NCBI RefSeq assembly: GCF_017310545.1
Contig: NZ_CP066203.1
Location: 1,240,001 to 1,304,000, forward strand
Length of the DNA stretch: 64,000 nucleotides
Direction of reading: 5' to 3'
Source: Methylacidimicrobium sp. B4
GTDB taxonomy: Bacteria; Verrucomicrobiota; Verrucomicrobiia; Methylacidiphilales; Methylacidiphilaceae
In this document: positions 7,945-15,842 of the stretch, piece after piece
Numbering within the stretch: the first letter of the stretch is position 1
How the letters are laid out: each line of letters opens with the position of its first letter
Position numbers and translations under genes: made by a program
The notes under the pieces: model-generated
What the model saw: only the letters and a program-made list of their open reading frames with translations
Database searches by the model: none
Told to the model about the DNA's origin: nothing

Positions 7945-9915
7945 ATGAGCGTCAAAATCCCCTGGAAGATCCCCCAAGCCCTGCAGACCTATCAGATTCC
8001 CAGATGGGGCGCGGGGTATTTTTCCGCCAATGAAGCGGGCCACATGACCGTTCGCCCATTGCAAGACAAGGGCCCGGAGCTCGATCTGCTCGAAGTGGTC
8101 GAAATGGCTAGGGAGCGCAAGCTTCAATTTCCGCTTCTCCTCCGCTTCCAGGATCTTCTGCGCCACCGGGTCGAAAGCCTCAACCGGGCATTCCTCGAGG
8201 CGATCGAGGAGGCCGGCTACCGCGAAGGGTTTCGCGGCGTCTTCCCGATCAAGGTCAACCAGCTACAGGAAGTCGTGGAAGAGGTGCTCGACGCGGGGGC
8301 TCCTTATCACCATGGCTTGGAGGTCGGGAGCAAACCGGAGCTTTTCGCCGCCTTGGCACTCCATCGAGACCCGGAGAGCCTGATCATCTGCAACGGGTTC
8401 AAGGATAGCCTCTTCGTCGAGACAGCACTCCTCGGGCGCAAGCTCAACAAGAAGATCTTTCTCGTCATGGAAAAGCCCACGGAGCTCGAGGTCGCCATCG
8501 ATGCCGCCCGGAGGTTGGGAGTCGATCCATTCCTCGGGGTGCGCATCCGCCTCTCGGCCAAAGGCCGGGGACGCTGGGCACTCTCCAGCGGCGAAGGGGC
8601 CAAGTTCGGTCTGTCCACCCCGGAGCTGCTCGACGTCGCCGATCGGCTGCGCCAATCCGGGATGGGGCACTGCCTGCGACTCGTTCACTTTCACATCGGC
8701 TCGCAAATTCCCGACATCATCACCATCAAGCGCGCCGTCCGCGAGGCGACTCGGTATTACGCACGCCTGCGCCAATTGGGATTCCCGGTCGCCTACCTCG
8801 ATGTCGGAGGAGGCCTGGGGGTCGATTATGACGGGAGCCGCTCGACCGACTCGAGCATCAACTACACGCTGCAGGAGTATGCGCGTGACGTGGTCTACAA
8901 CGTGGCCGAAATTTGCGACGAGGAGAAAGTCCCCCATCCTTGCCTCATTACCGAAAGCGGGCGTGCGGTAGCCGCACACCATTCGGTTCTCGTCGTTGAC
9001 GCCTTCGGTTCGATCGAGAAGGAACGCACCCCGTCCGCTGCGAAAGAAACCGAGCCACACAAGCTTGTTCGAGAGCTCCTCGAGGTCAAGAAGCTGCTCT
9101 TGAGCCGAAAAAATCGCCTCGAGCATTACCACGACGCCCTCCAGATCAAGGAAGATGCGCTTTCCATGTTCGATCTGGGCCTCCTCGATCTCCACACGAA
9201 GGCGCACGTGGAGACGCTCTACTGGGAAATCAGCAAGGAGGTGCTCTCTCTTTACGAAGGCACCAAGCAGGTCCCGGAAGAGATTCGCAAGCTCGGCAAC
9301 TCGCTCTGCGACCAGTTTCTTTGTAACTTTTCCGTATTCCAGTCTCTCATCGACTACTGGGGCTTGGGCCAAGTCTTTCCCATTGTTCCCATCCATGAGC
9401 TCCACCGGCCGCCGACCCGCCGAGCCATCCTTGCGGACATCACTTGTGACTCCGATGGCAAGATCGCGACGTTCATCGATGGGGACGATGCCGTTCAGAG
9501 CACGCTTCCGCTGCATGATTTCACGGGGAAGCCCTACCTCGTCGGTGTTTTTCTGATCGGCGCCTACCAGGATATCATGGGCGACCTCCACAATCTGTTG
9601 GGGAGAGTCAACGAGGCGCATGTCTTCCTCGACGCCGACGAGCCGCAAGGGTTCTACATCGAGGAGACGATCCCGGCCCTCTCGATTGCGGAAGCGCTCG
9701 CGTCGGTGCAGTACGAGACCCACGCTCTTCAGCGGGCATTCAAATCGCAGATCGACGCAGCGATCAAGGGCGACGTGCTCAAGCCGAACGAAGGCATGCG
9801 CCTCCTGCAATTTTACGAGGCCGGGCTTCGTCATCCGACCTACCTCGAGTTTCCCTATCCGGCGAGCCTCGCTCCGACCCCGGCACCACCCCTACCGTCT
9901 CTGGTGGCGGGCTAA
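7945..9915 (+). CDS. speA: Biosynthetic arginine decarboxylase
   Basis: PLP-dependent decarboxylation of L-arginine to agmatine, the first step of the agmatine route to putrescine and spermidine. At 656 aa it is full length for the SpeA (alanine-racemase-fold) class. The PLP lysine is Lys103 in FPIKVNQ. Other family blocks are GLEVGSKPEL, VRIRLSAKGRGRW, HFHIGSQIPD, YLDVGGGLGVDYDG and the ITESGRAV segment. The second half has CDSDGKIATFID and VGAYQD-type residues (IGAYQDIMGDLHN). The ATG at 7945 lies a few bases after an AGGGTG ribosome site. No agmatine-processing genes (aguA/aguB/speB) are adjacent. Confidence 0.96.
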   Translation: MSVKIPWKIPQALQTYQIPRWGAGYFSANEAGHMTVRPLQDKGPELDLLEVVEMARERKLQFPLLLRFQDLLRHRVESLNRAFLEAIEEAGYREGFRGVFPIKVNQLQEVVEEVLDAGAPYHHGLEVGSKPELFAALALHRDPESLIICNGFKDSLFVETALLGRKLNKKIFLVMEKPTELEVAIDAARRLGVDPFLGVRIRLSAKGRGRWALSSGEGAKFGLSTPELLDVADRLRQSGMGHCLRLVHFHIGSQIPDIITIKRAVREATRYYARLRQLGFPVAYLDVGGGLGVDYDGSRSTDSSINYTLQEYARDVVYNVAEICDEEKVPHPCLITESGRAVAAHHSVLVVDAFGSIEKERTPSAAKETEPHKLVRELLEVKKLLLSRKNRLEHYHDALQIKEDALSMFDLGLLDLHTKAHVETLYWEISKEVLSLYEGTKQVPEEIRKLGNSLCDQFLCNFSVFQSLIDYWGLGQVFPIVPIHELHRPPTRRAILADITCDSDGKIATFIDGDDAVQSTLPLHDFTGKPYLVGVFLIGAYQDIMGDLHNLLGRVNEAHVFLDADEPQGFYIEETIPALSIAEALASVQYETHALQRAFKSQIDAAIKGDVLKPNEGMRLLQFYEAGLRHPTYLEFPYPASLAPTPAPPLPSLVAG

Positions 9916-9926
9916 CCGCCGCCTAT

Positions 9927-10907
9927 TCAGGCCGAGCCCGAGCTGACCGCCGCAACGTACTGCGCTCGCTCGAAGTTTTCCGGATCCGCACAGTTCTTCT
10001 GGCTCAAAAGACCCTGCCACTGCTCGATCGACTCGTACCCATGGCGTTCCATCCACTGGGCCATGCCTTCGCGCAGCCTCCCGACCGAAGCCACGCCATG
10101 CTCCAGGAGCGTCGAACAGAGCATCGCGACTCGAGCTCCGGCAAGAATGACCTTGATCGCATCGGCGGTCTCCATGATGCCGCCGGTCGCCGCCAGATCG
10201 ATCGCCACCCGGCCGTAGAGGATCCCGATCCAGGTAAGCGGGATCCGGGTATCCCGGGAGGAACCGGGCAAGAGGCCACTCCGCAGAGCCAACCGCTCGA
10301 CGTCGATATCGGGTTGATAGAAGCGATTGAACAGTACCGCCCCATTCACCCCCGCTGCATGGAGGCGCTTCGCCATGTGTGCAACGTTGGTGTAGAACGG
10401 GCTCAGCTTCACAGCCAGGGGAATTCGGATTTGGGCGCGAACCAGGCGGACGATGTCGAGCGTTTCCATTTCCAGATCCGCACCCGCCTTGTCCGGGTCG
10501 GTCGGCACCGAATAGATGTTGAGCTCCAGCGCATCAGCTCCCGCCTCCTCCAGGACCTTGGCGTAGCGGGTCCACCATCCCGGGGTCGCTCCGTTCAAGC
10601 TGGCGATCACCGGAATCCCCACCGACGATTTGAGCATGCGAATGTGGTCGAGGTAGGCTCTCGCGCTGAACCGGAACTCTTCCAGCTTGGGGAACGCCTC
10701 CAGCGCGCCGCCATAGTCCTCGTACGAGTGCTCGGCAATCTCCTCCTTGAGAAGCTGCTCCTCGAAGAGAGAAGGGAGCACTACGGCCCCGATGCCCGCC
10801 GCCTCCATCTCCTTGATCCTCTCCAGCGAGGCGGTCAGGGGGGAAGAGGAGGCAACCAGTGGGGAGCGGAGCGATAAGCCAAGATAGCGCGTCTGCAAAT
10901 TCGACAT
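9927..10907 (-). CDS. Dihydroorotate dehydrogenase-like flavoprotein
   Basis: A 326-aa TIM-barrel protein of the DHOD/PyrD superfamily. The N-terminus LGLSLRSPLVASSSPLT matches the FMN-barrel start. VKLSPF carries the FMN-contacting lysine, and TGGIMETADAIKVILAGA is the phosphate-binding end of the barrel. The usual NxSCPN substrate segment is replaced by ELNIYSVPTDPD, so this is the orphan DHOD-like subgroup rather than a proven pyrimidine enzyme. The ATG at 10907 has GGAGG five bases upstream; an upstream in-frame start at 10955 lacks one. It converges with speA. The electron acceptor and substrate are unknown. Confidence 0.83.
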   Translation of the reverse strand: MSNLQTRYLGLSLRSPLVASSSPLTASLERIKEMEAAGIGAVVLPSLFEEQLLKEEIAEHSYEDYGGALEAFPKLEEFRFSARAYLDHIRMLKSSVGIPVIASLNGATPGWWTRYAKVLEEAGADALELNIYSVPTDPDKAGADLEMETLDIVRLVRAQIRIPLAVKLSPFYTNVAHMAKRLHAAGVNGAVLFNRFYQPDIDVERLALRSGLLPGSSRDTRIPLTWIGILYGRVAIDLAATGGIMETADAIKVILAGARVAMLCSTLLEHGVASVGRLREGMAQWMERHGYESIEQWQGLLSQKNCADPENFERAQYVAAVSSGSA

Positions 10908-11044
10908 GAGTCCTCCGCTTTCTCTCTTCTTTGCTCCTTTTTTATCCGAAGGCAAGCGGGCTCTCCTGGGAAAGAGGCCGCCCGTTCCCCAGGCTCCCGG
11001 GCAGAAGGAGGGTCTTCGATGCCAATCGCTGCGGTCGGCAAGCC

Positions 11045-11974
11045 CTATTCGCCTACCGCTTGCGGCGTGTCGGCGTCAGCTACCCCGTCGGTCCGTTCCT
11101 CCTGGAGAGCCTCGAGAAAACGCTTGACAGCGGGCGAAAGAACTCTGCCCGCCTTACAAAGCAGGGCGATCGGCCGGTAGCACGGCTCACCCGTAATTTC
11201 CACCGCCGCAAGCGATCCGTTGAGCAACTCCTGCGCCACGGTGGCCGCGGGAACAATGGAAACCCCGATGTCGATCTCGACCGCGCGCTTTACCGTCTCG
11301 ATGTTGTCGAACTCCATCACGGGCCGAATTTCCAGCTTGCGATCCCGAAAGAGCTGATCGATCCCCTTACGCGTCGGCATGTCCGAGGTAAAGCCCACGA
11401 AGCCCTGCCGGGCTACCTCCTCCAACCCCACTTCCTTCCGCTTGGCCAGCAGATGCTGCGGGTGACAGATGAAAATGAGGCGATCCTTGCGAAAGGATAC
11501 GGCCTTCATGCCTTTGCGAACAGCAGGAAACGCAACGATCCCCACATCGCAGGTTCCATCGGCCACATCTTCGTAGACCTGCCGCGAATGGCGGTATTCC
11601 ACGCGCACGTTCACTTCGGGATATTCGCGAAGAAACTTTTTCAGATAAGGCGGCAGTTCATAGAGCCCGACGCTGTAAATCGTGGAGACCCGAATCGTTC
11701 CGGCAATCGTGTTCCTCACCTCCGCAATGCGATTTTGCAGAGCCTGGTAGAGGGCGACGATTTCCTTGGCCGCCTGGTAAACCAGGGCCCCTTCCGGGGT
11801 CAGGCCGATGCGCCGTCCCGCACCCCGTTCCAACAGCGGCAGCCGAAAGCGCTCTTCGAGCCCGCGAATCTGCTGGCTGACAGCCGATTGGGAAATCGAA
11901 TTGGATTGCGCAGCTTTGCTAAAGCTGCGCGAATCGACAAGATCACGAAAGACCTTTAAGGTCTCCAATTGCAT
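11045..11974 (-). CDS. LysR-family transcriptional regulator
   Basis: A 309-aa regulator. The N-terminal winged helix-turn-helix (residues 1-60) reads SFSKAAQSNSISQSAVSQQIRGLEERF, the classic LysR DNA-binding helix. Residues about 90-290 form the periplasmic-binding-protein-like effector domain (GTIRVSTIYSVGLYELPPYL, CDVGIVAFP, DIGVSIVPAATV). The overall style resembles CysB/CbbR-type members, but the effector is unknown. ATG 11974 matches the family N-terminus. In-frame starts reaching 12268 would run through the divergent PLP gene and are rejected. The short, AT-richer 39-base gap to the divergent gene at 12014 is the obvious place for its operator. Confidence 0.92.
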   Translation of the reverse strand: MQLETLKVFRDLVDSRSFSKAAQSNSISQSAVSQQIRGLEERFRLPLLERGAGRRIGLTPEGALVYQAAKEIVALYQALQNRIAEVRNTIAGTIRVSTIYSVGLYELPPYLKKFLREYPEVNVRVEYRHSRQVYEDVADGTCDVGIVAFPAVRKGMKAVSFRKDRLIFICHPQHLLAKRKEVGLEEVARQGFVGFTSDMPTRKGIDQLFRDRKLEIRPVMEFDNIETVKRAVEIDIGVSIVPAATVAQELLNGSLAAVEITGEPCYRPIALLCKAGRVLSPAVKRFLEALQEERTDGVADADTPQAVGE

Positions 11975-12013
11975 TGCGTGAGTCTTAAACAAACCTAATA
12001 AACTGTCAATTTC

Positions 12014-12727
12014 ATGGACCTCTTCGAGGCAGCAACGCTGCCAGACCGGCTGAGCCTGCTCCAGCAGCGAATCGAAATTGCCGCAGGGAAGTCCGGCCGG
12101 CTGCCCGGCGCGATCCGTCTGATCGCTGCCACCAAATCCCATCCGCCGGAAGTCCTGGCCGCGCTCTTTGCTCTCGGAATCCAAGATGTCGGCGAAAACC
12201 GGGTTCAGGAGGCGGCCGCCAAGCGCGAGGTTCTGGGATCGAAGGGGACTTGGCATTTCATCGGCCATCTACAGAAGAATAAGGCGAATACGGCCGCGCA
12301 TCTCTTCGACTGGGTGCAGTCGCTCGATTCGCTGGAGTTGGCGCAAGCCCTTTCCCGAGGGGCAGCGATCCTGGGACGCAGAATCTCGGTATTGATTCAA
12401 GTGAATATTTCCGGAGAACGGAGCAAATTCGGGGCCCCTTCGGACGCAGCGCAAGCGCTCGCGCGCGAAGTCAATGCTCTCTCCGGGCTCGAATTGCACG
12501 GATTCTTCACGATCGCACCGTTTACCGAAGACCCCGAAGCATCGCGGCCCATTTTTGCGGGCTTGCGGACGCTGCGGGATCGGGTGGAAAAGGAAACCGG
12601 GCTCGCTCTTCCGGTCCTCTCGATGGGGATGAGCCACGACTTCATGATTGCGATCGAGGAGGGGAGCACGATGATCCGTATCGGCACGGCCCTCCTCGGC
12701 CCAAGACAAGCGCACGCCGATCGATGA
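12014..12727 (+). CDS. YggS/PLPBP-family pyridoxal-phosphate homeostasis protein
   Basis: A 237-aa single-domain PLP-binding protein with the alanine-racemase N-terminal barrel. It has no known catalysis and helps balance free PLP and amino-acid pools. The PLP lysine is Lys41 in IAATKSHP. Other family marks are DVGENRVQEA, WHFIGHLQKNK, VLIQVNISGE, and the phosphate-binding end LSMGMSHDFMIAIEEGSTMIRIGTA. It is divergent from the LysR gene and overlaps the next gene by 4 bases (ATGA), suggesting translational coupling. Confidence 0.93.
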   Translation: MDLFEAATLPDRLSLLQQRIEIAAGKSGRLPGAIRLIAATKSHPPEVLAALFALGIQDVGENRVQEAAAKREVLGSKGTWHFIGHLQKNKANTAAHLFDWVQSLDSLELAQALSRGAAILGRRISVLIQVNISGERSKFGAPSDAAQALAREVNALSGLELHGFFTIAPFTEDPEASRPIFAGLRTLRDRVEKETGLALPVLSMGMSHDFMIAIEEGSTMIRIGTALLGPRQAHADR

Positions 12728-13521
12728 CCCTCCGACGATTCTGGTCTTGCTCTCTCCTCTTCTTCCTCCTCTGGACCGGAGGAGAATTGGCCGCGGCGGA
12801 GGGCTTCCGTATGGACTTTCTCTGGAAAACCAACCGCAAGGAAGAACGCCTGTCGCTCCTCCGGCGGGGACCCTATATCCGCATCGATCAGGCGGCCAAT
12901 CTCTTTTCCTTGATCTACAATGTGGAGCTCCAATCTTTCCTGGGGTTGGAGCATCTGGACGCCCACTTCTGGTCATTTGACTGGCCGACGATCCATGCCC
13001 ATGCCACAGCCAGCCGGGAAAACCGGTGGCGCCTGCGTTCCGATCCCTTTCCGGAAGATCCGACTCTTGTCCCGTTCTCCCCGTCCGCCCCATCCCCTTC
13101 GCCCCGGGCGAGCGTCTTTCACGACTTAGCTCGCTTCTCCTGGGTGCGGAATGCGGGCCAGGAAGACCGCTGGAAGGGGCGCTCCGACGAAGCCGAGGAG
13201 GCGGAAGTTCTTGCCACTCCCTGGGGAAAAGAACGTCAGGCCTTTTGGCTCTCCACCGTGCAGCAGATGAAGACCCTCTGCCAGGTTTTCCACTTTCTCC
13301 TCGGGCGGGAGGCCTGGCCCGAATCCTCTCTGGCGATCTGGCTTTCTCTCCCGGCGGAGAGCGGCATGCCCTTGGAAATGTCCTGGCGGAAAGCGGGCGG
13401 GGAAGAGGGGAGGCTGCGGCTGCTCGCTCAGCAGTGGACCGACCCGCCGGCCGAATCCTTCACGGCTCCTAAGGACTACGCGCGCGAGAGCCTCGAGGAA
13501 ATCGAAGGATTCCTCCCTTAA
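12724..13521 (+). CDS. Secreted protein of unknown function
   Basis: A 265-aa protein that I do not recognise. A signal peptide is clear (MTLRRFWSCSLLFFLLWTGGELAAA). The mature part is rich in Trp, Arg and Pro, with no cysteine after the leader and no obvious repeat. A middle Pro/Ser-rich stretch (SPSAPSPSPRAS, about residues 118-130) may be a linker between two domains. It is translationally coupled to the PLP homeostasis gene by ATGA overlap. The location is periplasm or envelope; no function is offered. Confidence 0.68.
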   Translation: MTLRRFWSCSLLFFLLWTGGELAAAEGFRMDFLWKTNRKEERLSLLRRGPYIRIDQAANLFSLIYNVELQSFLGLEHLDAHFWSFDWPTIHAHATASRENRWRLRSDPFPEDPTLVPFSPSAPSPSPRASVFHDLARFSWVRNAGQEDRWKGRSDEAEEAEVLATPWGKERQAFWLSTVQQMKTLCQVFHFLLGREAWPESSLAIWLSLPAESGMPLEMSWRKAGGEEGRLRLLAQQWTDPPAESFTAPKDYARESLEEIEGFLP

Positions 13522-13585
13522 CCGCTTTTCTCTCCCCCCGGGCCGACCGGATTTTGTATATTCCGCCGATCATCGGTCCGGAGAA

Positions 13586-14050
13586 ATGGTCCTTACCCGA
13601 AGAAGCAAATATGCCTTGCGCGCGCTGGTCTACCTGGCGCGAGCCCGAGGAAAGGGCAGCATTCTCATCGGGGAGATCGCGGAAAAGGAACGAATCCCCA
13701 AGAAGTTCCTGGAAGCGATCCTGCTCGAGCTCAAGAACAAAGGCGTCCTGGAAAGCCGCCGGGGAAAAGGGGGGGGCTATCAGCTCGCCGAAGCGCCGGA
13801 CAAGGTCCTCGTCGGCCAGATCATCCGGCTCATGGACGGGCCGATCGCTCCCGTCCGCTGCATCAGCAGGAGCGCCTACGCGGCCTGCGAGGATTGTCCT
13901 GACGAAGAGCTCTGCACGATCCGGGCCGTCATGAAGGAAGTGCGCGAAAAGATCTGTGATGTGGTCGATCGGACCACTCTTTCCGACTTGGTCCGGAAGG
14001 AGGAAGAGCTCCGGCTGGCGACCCGGCGCGCGCTCAGCTTCGATATCTGA
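13586..14050 (+). CDS. Rrf2-family transcriptional regulator
   Basis: A 154-aa regulator with the Rrf2 winged helix (residues 1-80): SKYALRALVYLA, IGEIAEKERIPKKFLEAIL and GGGYQLAEAP. A cysteine cluster follows (C at RCIS, ACEDC and LCTI, about residues 92-112), which could bind an iron-sulfur cluster as in IscR or NsrR, though the spacing differs from both. TCCGGAGAA lies just before the ATG, and an AT-rich TATATT element about 27-32 bases upstream is a possible -10. An imperfect CCGATCATCGG palindrome at about 13567-13577 may be an autoregulatory site. Confidence 0.92.
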   Translation: MVLTRRSKYALRALVYLARARGKGSILIGEIAEKERIPKKFLEAILLELKNKGVLESRRGKGGGYQLAEAPDKVLVGQIIRLMDGPIAPVRCISRSAYAACEDCPDEELCTIRAVMKEVREKICDVVDRTTLSDLVRKEEELRLATRRALSFDI

Positions 14051-14123
14051 GCTGGCTGCGCCCTTCCGTGCATCCATCCATCGGCTCATCGAGCCGCCCT
14101 TTCACGCCCGTATACGCTTGCGA

Positions 14124-14786
14124 TCAGACGCCAAAGAACTTCGGCATCAGGAGACGCAAGAGCAGGATCGCGGAGCATCCGGCAAAGAAGCCGATCGCTA
14201 GCAGCAAGCCCACGGCCCAAAGGCGAAGGCCGGTAAGGCGCTTCTGCAGGGTCCGACTCTGCTCCGTGATCTGTGAAACCAGCCCGGTCAGTTGCGAGGT
14301 CTCCTGCTGTAATCGCTCTTGCCACTGCTGGGACGAGGAACCCAGAAGATCCTGCAGCTGGCCGGTGTAGTGGTGCATCTGCTCGCTGACCTGCGCAAGA
14401 AGGGAGGAGAGCTGCGAGGTCTCCTGCTGCAACCGCTCTTGCCACCGCTGAGGCGAGGAACTCAGGAGATCCTGCAGTTGAGTCGTGTAGTGGTGCAGAT
14501 ATCCCAGGAACTGCTGCAAATCGTCCTGGCTGGAGGCCGCGCCAGCAGCATGGCTCGAGGTGCGTTCCAGAAGCTCCTGTACCGCACGCGGCACGCGCTC
14601 CAGATAGGCGGCATTGGCTTCGAGGAGAAGCAACAACCCACTGAGGCTGTCGAAAGAATGAGCGGGCTCGGACCGGCTTTGGTACCACTCCCAGGCAGCT
14701 TCCCTCTTTTCCGGCGGGAGATGGGCGATCGCAGCCTTCCAATACCGCCGCGGATCTGCAGGTTCCTCCGCCTCCGGGTCATTCAT
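14124..14786 (-). CDS. Coiled-coil, C-terminally membrane-anchored protein with a 40-residue tandem repeat
   Basis: A 220-aa protein of unknown function. Residues 1-75 are acidic and helical. Residues about 90-175 contain two near-identical 40-residue units (HHYTTQLQDLLSSSPQRWQE and HHYTGQLQDLLGSSSQQWQE, each continuing RLQQETSQL). They are Gln/Leu-rich and should form a long coiled coil. A single transmembrane helix lies near residues 187-213 (LWAVGLLLAIGFFAGCSAILL), so the rod would project from the inner face of the membrane. The start overlaps the stop of the upstream ATPase gene by 4 bases, so the two products probably act together. Similar coiled-coil membrane proteins accompany TraL/StbB-type ATPases on plasmids, but homology is not shown. 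Confidence 0.75.
   Translation of the reverse strand: MNDPEAEEPADPRRYWKAAIAHLPPEKREAAWEWYQSRSEPAHSFDSLSGLLLLLEANAAYLERVPRAVQELLERTSSHAAGAASSQDDLQQFLGYLHHYTTQLQDLLSSSPQRWQERLQQETSQLSSLLAQVSEQMHHYTGQLQDLLGSSSQQWQERLQQETSQLTGLVSQITEQSRTLQKRLTGLRLWAVGLLLAIGFFAGCSAILLLRLLMPKFFGV
14291..14498. repeat. Tandem duplication with 120-bp period inside the coiled-coil gene
   Basis: Bases 14291-14376 align with 14411-14496 at an offset of exactly 120 bases, with about 13 differences over 86 positions by eye. The period equals 40 codons, so the duplication is in frame and lengthens the coiled coil. Similarity fades gradually at both ends. Confidence 0.85.
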
Positions 14787-15613
14787 AGAAGATTTTGCAG
14801 ATTCACCTTCCCTCCTCGCCGAGCTCCCGGTCGTTCCTGCTCGTGATCGGGTGATGAGGGTGCAGTCCGCTCGATCTTTTCCGCCTCTTCGCCAGCTAAA
14901 AGAGAAAGGGCGGCACGATCATACCGGCCGAAAAGCAGCCGCAGCCAATCTTCCAGAATGATTCGATGGATCAGATCGAGCTTCACCTCTGGATCGACAA
15001 CGGCCTGCACCGGAGTGATCACCCGCTGTAATCCGATCTCCAGGGCGGCCAGTGCATCCTTGGTGTCAGCAAGCAGTGCTGGCAGCTCGAGAGTTACCGC
15101 ACCCAACGAAAGCAGCTCCTTCTCAAGATCGCTACCCTCGAACATGCGAATGCGGGGAATTCGAGCGCGATTCCGTACGATTGCATAGTCCGCCTGACTA
15201 CCCACTCGCTCCACCACTTCCGCGATCTCGTCCATCACCGCGAGATCATCCATTGGATAAAAGAGGATGGTGACCCGGGTATCCGGCTCTCTGCCGGTGT
15301 ATTGGAAAAAGCGCACGGCTTCCAAGGAGCGCAGCAGAACGCGAGAGAGATGCGCTCGCGGATCGATCAGGGTAAGGGGCGTCTCCGGGATCCCGCGAAA
15401 AAGGCGGATCAGATCGGTCTCTGGCTCCTCGGAGAGTTCGATCAACTGAACACCCGGCACGGCCTTCGATAAGGTTCGATTGTCCGAATCGAGATCAAAT
15501 GCCCGCCACGATAGTCCTCGCGCTGACATCCACCCCAGACGCGCAATCGCCTCCAAGGATTTGCCCACATTGCCCTTGCTCTGAATCGGAACGGTCACTC
15601 GATGCTTGATCAT
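14783..15613 (-). CDS. ParA/MinD-superfamily P-loop ATPase, TraL/StbB-like
   Basis: A 276-aa protein beginning with VTVPIQSKGNVGKSLEAIA. This is a deviant Walker A motif (SKGNVGKS, residues 12-19) of the ParA/MinD class, with the KG-x-VGKS form seen in plasmid TraL, MobB or StbB proteins. LTLIDPRAH (about residue 83) occupies the Walker A' position. The C-terminal 40 residues are charged and look disordered. It is cotranscribed with the membrane-anchored coiled-coil gene. No partition sites, relaxase or replication genes lie in the window, so a plasmid-type function is not supported by context. A positioning or membrane-scaffold ATPase is a reasonable alternative. Confidence 0.75.
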   Translation of the reverse strand: MIKHRVTVPIQSKGNVGKSLEAIARLGWMSARGLSWRAFDLDSDNRTLSKAVPGVQLIELSEEPETDLIRLFRGIPETPLTLIDPRAHLSRVLLRSLEAVRFFQYTGREPDTRVTILFYPMDDLAVMDEIAEVVERVGSQADYAIVRNRARIPRIRMFEGSDLEKELLSLGAVTLELPALLADTKDALAALEIGLQRVITPVQAVVDPEVKLDLIHRIILEDWLRLLFGRYDRAALSLLAGEEAEKIERTAPSSPDHEQERPGARRGGKVNLQNLL

Positions 15614-15842
15614 GGGTTAGCTGATTCTCCAGAAAGAAACGGATGGGAAGGTCGAGCCGATCCGCATCACGCCATCGCTCAAATTAATTTTCCCCCTGAT
15701 CGGGAGAACCGGATCCTGAAATGAGGAACGATCGTCGTCAATCGGATTTTTCGGCAGCTTGCTCGGAGTGAAGGGAAGCGGTTCCCCGCCACAGGGCGGC
15801 TGGGGTAATCGCGTCTCGAGGTGCCGGTCTTGCTCGGCGACA

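Noticed and set aside
8263-9834. Minus-strand open frame of about 523 codons opposite speA
   Set aside because: Antisense to a full-length arginine decarboxylase with conserved motifs.
9906-9922. GGCGG/CCGCC hairpin at the speA stop as a bidirectional terminator
   Set aside because: It has a very short stem that overlaps the stop codon and no T-tract on either side.
11975-12268. Upstream extension of the LysR gene
   Set aside because: It runs antisense through the divergent PLP homeostasis gene, and the family N-terminus begins at 11974.
14783-15613. Chromosome or plasmid partition ParA
   Set aside because: No ParB gene or parS-like repeats are visible beside it, so a partition label is not justified.
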